Assembly (NCBI GenBank): GCA_030638845.1
Contig: DAOWDW010000061.1
Location: 1 to 8,069, forward strand
DNA length: 8,069 bases
From: Candidatus Peregrinibacteria bacterium
Lineage (GTDB): Bacteria > Patescibacteriota > Gracilibacteria > Peribacterales > Peribacteraceae
Direction of reading: 5' to 3'
The notes beneath the pieces were generated by a model. It was not told the origin of the DNA. It did not search any database and was given only the letters and a program-made list of their open reading frames with translations. The position numbers were made by a program, and so were the translations under genes. Each line of letters starts with the position of its first letter. Position 1 is the first letter of the stretch. Shown here in pieces: positions 1 through 5,663 of the stretch.

Positions 1-1
1 A

Positions 2-1693
2 AAATGGAAAATGGAAAATGAATCTATCCAACCAGTCAAAGCATCATCACTACTTGGAATGACATACACTCCATTGTTCCCATACTTTGAAGAAGAATAC
101 AAAGACACTGCATTTAAGGTTATAGAAGGAGATTTTGTGACAACAAATGAAGGAACTGGCATTGTTCACATTGCCCCAGGTTTTGGTGAAGACGACTGTG
201 AAATTGGCAAACGTGAAAATCTTAAGCTTCTTCAGCATGTAACTATGGAAGGGAAATTTACAGATGAAGTAACAGACTTTGCTGGAATGGATGTAAAACC
301 AAAAGATGATTCTATGAAAACAGATAGAAAAGTTACAGATTGGTTAAAAGATAATAATAAATTATTTTCTGATCAAACTTACAGTCACAGCTACCCACAC
401 TGTTGGAGATGCGACTCCCCTCTTTTAAATTACGTAACTAGTTCTTGGTTTGTGAAAGTAGAAGGAATAAAAGAGAAGATGTTAAAAGAAAATGCAAAAA
501 CAGAGTGGATGCCTGCACACATACGTGATGGTAGATATGGAAAATGGCTGGAAGGCGCAAGGGATTGGGCTATTTCTAGAAACAGATATTGGGGAACCCC
601 TATTCCAATATGGAAAAGTGAGCAAGGAGACTCTGAGTGTATAAGTAGTAGAGATGAATTGATGAAGAGGAATTTAATTCGATTTAGTAAAATAACTGTT
701 CTTAGACATGGAGAAAGCGAGGGTAATCTAATTCCAATCTATCAAGGAATTGAACCTGGAACCAATTTGACTTCTAATGGAAAAAATCAAGCCAAAGAAA
801 CTGCGTCTTTCTTGACTAAACAAAAAATTGATATTATTTACTGCTCCCCTCTTGCAAGAACACAGCAAACAGCCCAAGAACTAGCCAAAAAGACAGGAGC
901 AAAAATAATAGTAGACAATAGATTGCGAGAGATTTCTTTTGGAGAATACGAAGGAAAGACAGTAGATTTTACAGATTTGTCTTTTGTAAAAGCGCGTAGA
1001 GCCTACAAGCTAGACAAAAAGAAACCAGAAAGTATTTATCATTTTGAAGGAATGGAAACATGGGAACAAGTTGAAAATAGAATCTCATCATTTTTAAATG
1101 AAACTCTTCCACGTCACAGAAGTGAACACGTTGTTATTGTCACACACGCAGATCCTTTACAAAATATTAAATCTTTCTTTACAAAAGAAGACCCAGTAAA
1201 AATTTCTCATCAGCCTTACCCTACGTATGCATTCCCTAATACATTCTTTTGGGACCATAAAAGAGAAGCCCAAATGGATTTACATATGGATAATGTTGAT
1301 GACGTTGTCTGGCAAGGTTCTCCTTGCGAAAAAAGTGTGGATGTTACATTGGTTAGACATGGCGAGACTAAATGGAATAAAGAAAATAAAATTCAAGGCG
1401 GAGGAGTAGATTTGCCTTTAACTGAAACTGGCAGAGAACAGGCAATGAAACTTGCTAAGAATTTAAAAAGTAAATCTTATGATTTAATAGTATCTTCAAA
1501 TAGAAAACGTAGTCGTGAAACTGCTGAAATTCTTTCAAAAGAACTTGGTATTCAACTTGAAGATCCTACCCCCTCTTTTAATGAACGGACAGTGGGTGAA
1601 TGGAGTGGTATGAATAAATATGAATTCTGGGAAGAGCGAGAATTTAACGCAGGAATCCATTATAATACTCCAAAAGAAGGAGAAAGACTATAA
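2..1693 (+). CDS. ileS: Isoleucyl-tRNA synthetase with inserted histidine-phosphatase domains, upstream segment (5' end outside window, ends at in-frame TAA)
   Basis: This segment charges tRNA-Ile with isoleucine and carries the editing (CP1) domain that hydrolyses mischarged Val-tRNA. The frame is open from base 2, so the true start and the HIGH motif lie upstream; the ATG at 11 is probably internal. Residues here are numbered from that ATG. The editing signature GTGIVHIAPGFGEDD is at 48-62, HCWRC at 130-134, and the catalytic-domain stretch ISRNRYWGTPIPIW at 188-201. After SSRDELMKR (212-220) the synthetase sequence is broken by a first phosphatase domain (about 227-414). A linker resembling synthetase sequence follows (DLHMDNVDDVVW, 423-434), then a second phosphatase domain from 444. 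The reading stops at TAA after GEGERL-like residues 557-560, inside that domain. The same frame continues to 3499 and supplies the missing phosphatase end, KMSKR and C-terminal domains. IleRS identity is very secure; the intact state of the gene is not. Confidence 0.93.
   Translation, partial: KWKMENESIQPVKASSLLGMTYTPLFPYFEEEYKDTAFKVIEGDFVTTNEGTGIVHIAPGFGEDDCEIGKRENLKLLQHVTMEGKFTDEVTDFAGMDVKPKDDSMKTDRKVTDWLKDNNKLFSDQTYSHSYPHCWRCDSPLLNYVTSSWFVKVEGIKEKMLKENAKTEWMPAHIRDGRYGKWLEGARDWAISRNRYWGTPIPIWKSEQGDSECISSRDELMKRNLIRFSKITVLRHGESEGNLIPIYQGIEPGTNLTSNGKNQAKETASFLTKQKIDIIYCSPLARTQQTAQELAKKTGAKIIVDNRLREISFGEYEGKTVDFTDLSFVKARRAYKLDKKKPESIYHFEGMETWEQVENRISSFLNETLPRHRSEHVVIVTHADPLQNIKSFFTKEDPVKISHQPYPTYAFPNTFFWDHKREAQMDLHMDNVDDVVWQGSPCEKSVDVTLVRHGETKWNKENKIQGGGVDLPLTETGREQAMKLAKNLKSKSYDLIVSSNRKRSRETAEILSKELGIQLEDPTPSFNERTVGEWSGMNKYEFWEEREFNAGIHYNTPKEGERL
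689..1252 (+). other. First inserted histidine-phosphatase domain in IleRS
   Basis: A phosphoglycerate mutase-like domain of roughly 190 residues with the full catalytic set of the family: nucleophile H233 in LRHGESEGN, R283 in SPLARTQQTA, acid E307 in RLREISFGEYEG, and second histidine H379 in VIVTHADP (numbered from the ATG at 11). It is therefore predicted to be active, but the substrate cannot be read from the sequence. It starts right after the IleRS stretch SSRDELMKR and ends before a linker that looks like normal IleRS. Confidence 0.88.
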
Positions 1694-1879
1694 GAATTTT
1701 TAAATCGCGTTCAAATAGTATTAGATGAAATAAGATCAAAGTATTCTGGCAAAAAGATATTACTTGTAAGTCATCAGGGAACTATGCAAGCGGTTCGCTT
1801 GCTAGTGGAAAATTGTTCGTATCAAGAAACAAAAAATATGATGCTAAAGAATACTGAATCATTTAAATTAAGTTTAAAT
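1340..1879 (+). other. Second inserted histidine-phosphatase domain in IleRS, interrupted by TAA
   Basis: A second phosphoglycerate mutase-like domain. It has nucleophile H450 in LVRHGETKWN, R500 in SSNRKRSRETA, E525 in FNERTVGEWSG and, after the stop codon, the second histidine in LLVSHQGTMQAV. Its start abuts a CEK sequence that looks like half of the synthetase's cysteine knuckle; its end abuts IKRIPEVLDCWF of the synthetase. Sequence similarity to the first domain is limited to the family motifs, so a recent tandem duplication is unlikely. If the TAA is read as a sense codon the catalytic set is complete. Confidence 0.87.
1691..1693 (+). other. In-frame TAA interrupting ileS
   Basis: The codons run GAA-GGA-GAA-AGA-CTA-TAA-GAA-TTT with no frame change, and homology to the phosphatase fold continues directly on both sides. 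Family members often have Glu, Lys or Gln near this position, and GAA, AAA or CAA each differ from TAA by one base. The simplest readings are a single-base sequencing or assembly error, or a recent nonsense mutation. TAA also ends ileS itself and two other genes here, so a general reassignment of TAA is ruled out. Confidence 0.95.
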
Positions 1880-3499
1880 CCACTAATAAAACGAATACCA
1901 GAAGTATTGGACTGCTGGTTTGAAAGCGGGTCTATGCCATATGCACAGCAACACTTTCCATTTGAAATAGGAGATGACAAGAGAGGTGTTCCTAGAAACT
2001 TTCCTGCAAACTTTATAGCAGAAGGCTTGGACCAAACTAGAGCATGGTTTTATACGTTGATGGTGCTTTCTACTGCATTGTTTGGAAAAACACCATTCGA
2101 AAATGTTGTTGTAAATGGAATAGTTCTTGCAGAAGATGGGAAAAAGATGAGTAAACGATTGAGAAATTATCCAGATCCACTTGAGGTAGTAAATAAGCAT
2201 GGAGCAGATGCAGTAAGATTTTCTTTAATGAGTAGCCCTGCTGTAAGAGCAGAAGATCTCAGATTTTCTGAAAAACTTATTGGAGAAACTGTTAGAAATG
2301 TATTACTTCCACTGTGGAACATATATAGCTTCTTTGTTACTTATGCAAATGCAGCTAATTTTGAAGCAGTAGATACCAGAACTCATTCTTCTCATCCTTT
2401 AGATATGTGGATGAAAGCAGAAACTCAAGATTTGGTAAATAGAATGACAGAAGAATTAGATAGATATGACCTCTCTGCAACATGTAGCGAGCTTCATGAA
2501 ACTATAGATGTACTTACAAACTGGTACATAAGACTTTCCCGAAGAAGATTTGCAGGTAAGGGAGTAACAGAAGGTAGTATTCCATCTACTGGTGACAGCG
2601 AAGCAGAAGACTGCATGAATGCTCTTCATACTCTGCATGATGTGCTTCTTACTATAAGCCAATTACTTGCTCCATTCTGTCCATATATTACGGATGCTAT
2701 TTATCTTAATTTGATTTCTGAGGAACATGGCTCTGTGCATTTAACAGATTGGCCAGAAGTTAGAAAATTGAATAATGAGGAGATAAATCTTTTAGAAAAA
2801 AATAGAACTATGCGTAAATTAGTTTCGCTTGGAAATACCATTCGCTCCGAACAAAATATAAAAATTAGACAGCCACTTTCTTTAGCTACTATTGCTCTCC
2901 CACCATCAGTATCTAAAGAAATTACTTTTGAACAAGAGGATTTACAGCTTTTAAAACAAGAACTAAATGTAAAATCTATAGAATTTGCAGAAAATCCAGA
3001 AGATCTTGCAGAAAGTTTTGTACAAGTAGATGCCAGAAAAGTAGGACCAAGACTTGGCAAAAGAGTTCAAGAAATAATAATTGCTGGGAAACAGGGTGAA
3101 TTTAAGATAGAAGATGATGGATCTATTTTAATTTTAGATGAACGCCTTTCTTCTGATGAGGCAACTTTAGCTTATAGGAGTAAAGATGATGCAGGTGATG
3201 GAGGTGTAGCAGCAGATAAGGGAATAGTATTAAAGCTAGAAACAAATATTTCAAATGACCTAAATCTTGAAGGAGAAGCAAGAGATTTAATAAGAGCTGT
3301 CCAAAGACTAAGAAAAGAATCCAATTTCCACTTTAAAGATGAAATAATACTTAGTGTTTCTGGAATGGATGAAGTATTAGAAAAATTTGCTGACCTTATT
3401 ACACAAGAAACTAGAGCAACATATGGGGAAAATGATGGCGAAGAACATACAGCCGATATAGGTGAAAATGAAGTTATTATTAAATTTAGAAAAAAGTAA
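1694..3499 (+). CDS. ileS: Isoleucyl-tRNA synthetase, downstream segment in the same frame (KMSKR, anticodon-binding and C-terminal domains)
   Basis: This is the continuation of the ileS frame after the TAA. The first available start codon is ATG 1784, with only a weak AGGGA three bases upstream, so separate initiation is doubtful. Residues are numbered from that ATG. Codons before it encode the end of the second phosphatase domain, including its second histidine (LLVSHQGT). Synthetase sequence resumes at IKRIPEVLDCWFESGS (35-50). Then come GLDQTRAWFYT (81-91), the ATP-binding KMSKR loop (121-125; 2144-2158), the anticodon-binding helical domain with NWYIRLSRRRF (246-256), RQPL (362-365), and a C-terminal domain with EARDLIRAVQRLRKE (498-512). 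KMSKR followed by NYPDP and this C-terminus are typical of type 2 (eukaryote-like) IleRS, a group often naturally tolerant of mupirocin; tolerance is inference here. If the gene were truly split, neither piece would hold a complete catalytic core. Confidence 0.92.
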   Translation, partial: EFLNRVQIVLDEIRSKYSGKKILLVSHQGTMQAVRLLVENCSYQETKNMMLKNTESFKLSLNPLIKRIPEVLDCWFESGSMPYAQQHFPFEIGDDKRGVPRNFPANFIAEGLDQTRAWFYTLMVLSTALFGKTPFENVVVNGIVLAEDGKKMSKRLRNYPDPLEVVNKHGADAVRFSLMSSPAVRAEDLRFSEKLIGETVRNVLLPLWNIYSFFVTYANAANFEAVDTRTHSSHPLDMWMKAETQDLVNRMTEELDRYDLSATCSELHETIDVLTNWYIRLSRRRFAGKGVTEGSIPSTGDSEAEDCMNALHTLHDVLLTISQLLAPFCPYITDAIYLNLISEEHGSVHLTDWPEVRKLNNEEINLLEKNRTMRKLVSLGNTIRSEQNIKIRQPLSLATIALPPSVSKEITFEQEDLQLLKQELNVKSIEFAENPEDLAESFVQVDARKVGPRLGKRVQEIIIAGKQGEFKIEDDGSILILDERLSSDEATLAYRSKDDAGDGGVAADKGIVLKLETNISNDLNLEGEARDLIRAVQRLRKESNFHFKDEIILSVSGMDEVLEKFADLITQETRATYGENDGEEHTADIGENEVIIKFRKK

Positions 3500-3513
3500 T
3501 GAAATTAATAATT

Positions 3514-3580
3514 AATAATGAAAAATGATGTAAGTATTTAATAATCATATGATATTTATAGTTATTAACTATTCATTATT
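3514..3580. repeat. Inverted repeat downstream of ileS, possible terminator-like hairpin
   Basis: AATAATGAA at 3514-3522 is matched exactly by its reverse complement TTCATTATT at 3572-3580. Between them is a perfect 10-bp palindrome, ATCATATGAT, at 3544-3553. The stem is all weak A/T pairing and no clear T-run follows, so a standard intrinsic terminator is uncertain. The layout resembles the inverted repeats at 4025-4088 and 5664-5718. Confidence 0.5.
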
Positions 3581-3591
3581 GTCTCTGCACT

Positions 3592-3620
3592 TTGCATTCC
3601 TCACCTAGCATTCCTATACT
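3592..3620 (+). promoter_or_regulatory. Predicted sigma70-type promoter giving a leaderless mRNA
   Basis: A -35-like TTGCAT (3592-3597, 4 of 6 consensus bases) and a -10-like TATACT (3615-3620, 5 of 6) are separated by exactly 17 bp. Transcription expected about 7 bases after the -10 box would begin at or next to the A of the ATG at 3627. No Shine-Dalgarno sequence precedes that ATG, which agrees with leaderless translation. This is a motif call only. Confidence 0.5.
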
Positions 3621-3626
3621 ACATAT

Positions 3627-4025
3627 ATGTCTAAATCAGATTCTCTATCTCTTCCTGCACGCGTATTTATGCGAGCAGTTTTAAATATTGCTCTTGTTTG
3701 GTTTATGGCGGAGTACATGAATCAATATTTTCATCTAACAGGAGGAATAGTTGCATTCGTAGTAGTTGGATCACTTCTTACACTTATGAATATTTTTATT
3801 AGACCGTTTCTAGCAATAATTACTCTTCCTTTAAAGCTTTTTGCAACAATCCTTGCAATTATTATTGTAAATGGAGTTTTTGTTCAACTAACTCATTTTA
3901 TTGTTACAAAAATGCAAGAAAATATCGTAACACTAGAAATATATGGAGGTCTTTGGGGATGGATACTAGTTGCTACTATCCTAGGTATAGGGAACTGGAT
4001 AATGAAAGTAATGACAACTAAGTAG
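3627..4025 (+). CDS. Four-helix membrane protein, PF04020 (phage holin 4 / YvlD-like) family
   Basis: A 132-residue integral membrane protein with four hydrophobic segments at about 13-30, 38-55, 66-90 and 107-126. The core NIFIRPFLAIITLPLKLF (55-72), followed by a hydrophobic helix containing VNGVF, matches the typical pattern of this family, in which an Asn-x-x-(I/L)RP turn precedes an L-T-L-P-L helix. Despite the holin name, most bacterial members are chromosomal membrane proteins of unknown function, and nothing here suggests a prophage. The ATG at 3627 is chosen because protein similarity starts soon after it and a promoter sits just upstream with no ribosome-binding site. The gene is flanked by hairpin repeats on both sides, so it is probably a single-gene transcript. 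Family assignment is good; function is unknown. Confidence 0.85.
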   Translation: MSKSDSLSLPARVFMRAVLNIALVWFMAEYMNQYFHLTGGIVAFVVVGSLLTLMNIFIRPFLAIITLPLKLFATILAIIIVNGVFVQLTHFIVTKMQENIVTLEIYGGLWGWILVATILGIGNWIMKVMTTK

Positions 4026-4088
4026 AATATTGGTTATTGGTTATTGGTAATCCATATTATGATTATCATTAAATAGTGACCAATATTC
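4025..4088. repeat. Hairpin-forming intergenic repeat, copy A
   Basis: GAATATTGGT (4025-4034) is the exact reverse complement of ACCAATATTC (4079-4088), giving a 10-bp stem around a 44-base interior that contains two further TATTGGT units and the palindrome ATGATTATCAT (4059-4069). It begins just after the stop codon of the membrane protein gene. The block 4036-4088 is clearly related to 5667-5718: ATTGGTTATTGGTA is identical in both, and the last 28 bases match at 22 positions. Confidence 0.65.
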
Positions 4089-4172
4089 CAGTACACCAGT
4101 ATTCCAGTACACCAATATTCCAATATACCAGTATTCCAATATACCAGTATTCCAATCACCAGTAACTAGTAC
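4079..4172. repeat. Tandem repeat array of 16-bp units (two 8-bp half units)
   Basis: Five units of the form ACCARTATTCCARTAY lie head to tail at 4079-4094, 4095-4110, 4111-4126, 4127-4142 and 4143-4157 (15 bp), followed by a degenerate sixth. Each unit is itself two 8-bp copies of CCARTATT/CCARTACA. The first unit doubles as the right arm of the hairpin at 4025-4088, and the left arm carries the same motif in reverse (AATATTGG, TTATTGG). The array ends at the stop codon of the minus-strand gene at 4174. Confidence 0.8.
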
Positions 4173-4173
4173 A

Positions 4174-4386
4174 CTACATAGATTTATTTACAATATCTGT
4201 TAGTGCCCATGTCATACCTTTAACTACTGCTGGGACTGGCATTTTATGATATGAGGAAACCATTCCATATTGTTTTTGCTTTTCTCCAGAGTCTTCTGAT
4301 TTTTCCCATCCAAAAACTATAAAACAAGGCATTCCAAGGCTTTTTACAAATTCTTCACATTTGTTTCGTACTTCATCTTCTTGCAT
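4174..4386 (-). CDS. Small protein of unknown function (70 aa)
   Basis: A 70-residue soluble protein that I do not recognise. It begins with a charged helix (MQEDEVRNKCEEFVKSLG), then a hydrophobic strand with one Cys (PCFIVFGWEKS), a charged loop (residues 30-38), and a C-terminal part (QYGMVSSYHKMPVPAVVKG) ending in a helix. The mix of a beta-strand, conserved-looking aromatic and Gly residues and a final helix looks like a real small alpha/beta domain. Codon choice matches the neighbours. There is no Shine-Dalgarno sequence; a weak -10-like CATTAT lies 5 bases before the ATG (4391-4396), so leaderless expression is possible. The gene points away from the pilM-like gene and ends in the repeat array. 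No signal peptide or membrane segment is visible. Confidence 0.65.
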   Translation of the reverse strand: MQEDEVRNKCEEFVKSLGMPCFIVFGWEKSEDSGEKQKQYGMVSSYHKMPVPAVVKGMTWALTDIVNKSM

Positions 4387-4463
4387 AAGAATAATGGGGT
4401 AATGGATACCTAAATAATAACATAATTTTTGAAATCATACTTTTGTCCACTTTTTTGTATTGC

Positions 4464-4514
4464 ATTTGTGTTACATTGTAATACATGAAATTTTATTTGT
4501 GTTACATTGTAATA
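4464..4514. promoter_or_regulatory. Two identical 20-bp operator-like boxes 31 bp apart
   Basis: Positions 4464-4483 and 4495-4514 are identical. Each contains the palindrome TTACA-T-TGTAA (4471-4481 and 4502-4512). The 31-bp spacing is close to three helical turns, so the two dyads face the same side of the DNA, as expected for cooperative binding of a dimeric repressor. The boxes lie in the intergenic region between the 70-aa gene and the 3' end of the pilM-like gene. On the minus strand each box contains TACAAT, five of six -10 consensus bases, but I see no convincing -35. The regulator is unknown. Confidence 0.5.
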
Positions 4515-4521
4515 TAGCCCT

Positions 4522-4556
4522 CTACTCTTTCCTCCCATATAAAGGGGAGGAAGTAG
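4522..4556 (+). promoter_or_regulatory. GC-rich hairpin enclosing a Shine-Dalgarno sequence
   Basis: TTCCTCCC (4529-4536) pairs perfectly with GGGAGGAA (4545-4552) around an 8-base loop. CTAC (4522-4525) and GTAG (4553-4556) extend the stem across a 3-base bulge. It is by far the most stable-looking stem in this AT-rich intergenic region. The right arm contains GGAGG, nine bases before the ATG at 4560, so folding would hide the ribosome-binding site. No T-run follows directly on either strand, which argues against a plain intrinsic terminator. Confidence 0.5.
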
Positions 4557-4559
4557 TCT

Positions 4560-4640
4560 ATGTATTTTTATATTGTGATTGATGTTGATTATTCCAAAGA
4601 ATATATTTCTTTTATTTATTTCACTTCTATTATTCTTTAG
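4560..4640 (+). CDS. Possible small ORF (26 aa) behind a strong Shine-Dalgarno
   Basis: The ATG at 4560 follows GGAGG by nine bases, one of the very few strong ribosome-binding sites in the window. The peptide (starting MYFYIVIDVDYSKEY) is hydrophobic and aromatic, with a C-terminal half that could sit in a membrane, and ends at TAG 4638-4640. It overlaps the last codons of the pilM-like gene on the other strand by 11 bases. The case rests on the ribosome-binding site and the upstream boxes only; the hydrophobic composition is also what random AT-rich sequence gives. Confidence 0.2.
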   Translation: MYFYIVIDVDYSKEYISFIYFTSIIL

Positions 4641-5616
4641 GAAGTTTTTTTGCTTTCATTAAATTAACCAAAGTATTTTTTCTTGCGCTTAGAATAGAGA
4701 ATAATCCAAGTTCATATCCAGATAATCTATCTGGTACATCAAAGGTTGTTCTTTCTATTGGAACAGAAAATTTGTCTTGCTTTTTCAATTCCTCAAATTC
4801 TTCATCCGATCCCATAAAAATTATTTTTTTAGGCCTTATTTTAAATAATCGTTTTTGGTCATCTATAATTTCTAAACTCTTTTTAGTTTGCTCTTCTAAA
4901 GTTGTTTCCAATGGAAATAGCAATTCATCTATTGGCTGTGAAGAGTGAATCATAGAACTTCCAATATAACATTCACCTATTCTTGAATAAAGAAGTGCAG
5001 TTTCCTTTTGTTTCTCCGCAGCAGAAAGCCAAATAACAGATGCTGGAATAGTTATTGCTTCTACACGAAAATTCTGTTTTTCACAGAGGGTTTTATATTG
5101 TTTAAGTGCATCTTCGCTAACTGCAGCAACTGCTATGTGATACATGTCATCAGTTTTTCCAATTTGTTTCCAAACGTACATAATATCTTCTGGATCTTCT
5201 GGAATAGTTTTACGAATTAACTCTTCAACTTCACTTTCTATATCTTTCCCAACAATAAGTGGAATATCAAAAATAGTGTTATATACAGTTTGGGGAGGAA
5301 GACATAATGCAACTCCTAAAGTTCCAGATTCCTTTTTTTTCTTCATTATTTTTTTCCATATTCCATGTTTTGGTGGAGGCAAATTCGCTTCTGATTTATT
5401 TTCTACTTCTGGAGCACTCTTCTCTGAATGAATAACTGCATGAACAGATTCTGAACATGCATTCATGCTTTGTATACGACCGTTTAATATACTCTCAGGA
5501 AGAAGTGCATGCTTTTTAAGAAGAATCCCACGTTCTTGGTCTAGTTTAACAGCAAGGACATGTGTGTCCGTAAAGGAAAGCCCAAGTGAAATACTGTTAG
5601 AAGAGAAAAGTGCCAT
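4630..5616 (-). CDS. pilM: PilM-like actin-fold protein (type IV pilus assembly)
   Basis: A 328-residue cytoplasmic protein of the PilM/FtsA-like actin fold. In known systems PilM sits under the inner membrane, binds the PilN N-terminus and links the pilus motor to the alignment complex. Visible here are the first fold strand ISLGLSFTDTHVLAVKLD (9-26), FDIPL (116-120) with the acidic EVEELIRKTIPEDPED (129-144) typical of PilM, the repeated half-domain start ALLYSRIGECYIGSS (207-221), and the late loop KKIIFMGSDEEFEELKK (263-279). Two oddities: residues 48-98 form a low-complexity Lys/Glu/Ser/Pro insertion, and the second phosphate loop has SRIGE where active members usually have an Asp-x-Gly, so ATP binding may be weakened. 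The ATG at 5616 is supported by the fold starting at residue 9. No pilN or pilO follows; the pilin-like surface gene lies upstream on the same strand. Family likely, exact orthology less sure. Confidence 0.75.
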   Translation of the reverse strand: MALFSSNSISLGLSFTDTHVLAVKLDQERGILLKKHALLPESILNGRIQSMNACSESVHAVIHSEKSAPEVENKSEANLPPPKHGIWKKIMKKKKESGTLGVALCLPPQTVYNTIFDIPLIVGKDIESEVEELIRKTIPEDPEDIMYVWKQIGKTDDMYHIAVAAVSEDALKQYKTLCEKQNFRVEAITIPASVIWLSAAEKQKETALLYSRIGECYIGSSMIHSSQPIDELLFPLETTLEEQTKKSLEIIDDQKRLFKIRPKKIIFMGSDEEFEELKKQDKFSVPIERTTFDVPDRLSGYELGLFSILSARKNTLVNLMKAKKLPKE

Positions 5617-5620
5617 TATC

Positions 5621-5649
5621 TTTATAGTTTATCATTTTTTCGTTGTTTT
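5621..5649 (-). promoter_or_regulatory. Weak predicted promoter for the pilM-like gene
   Basis: On the minus strand, TATAAA (5626-5621) lies just before the ATG at 5616, with a poor -35-like AAAACA (5649-5644) 17 bp further up. There is no Shine-Dalgarno sequence. As with the gene at 3627, the transcript would have almost no leader. The -35 match is only 3 of 6, so this is tentative. Confidence 0.25.
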
Positions 5650-5663
5650 GCATAGGTTATTGG

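Noticed and set aside
1691..1693. Alternative genetic code with TAA read as an amino acid
   Set aside because: TAA terminates ileS at 3497-3499, the pilM-like gene and the adhesin gene in the normal way.
3627..4025. Prophage holin
   Set aside because: The family name is historical; no endolysin or other phage gene is nearby.
4079..4172. CRISPR array
   Set aside because: Units are 16 bp with no spacers between them; this is a simple tandem repeat.
4522..4556. Intrinsic terminator for the pilM-like gene
   Set aside because: The stem is good but neither strand has a T-run directly after it, and on the minus strand it lies about 75 bases past the stop codon.
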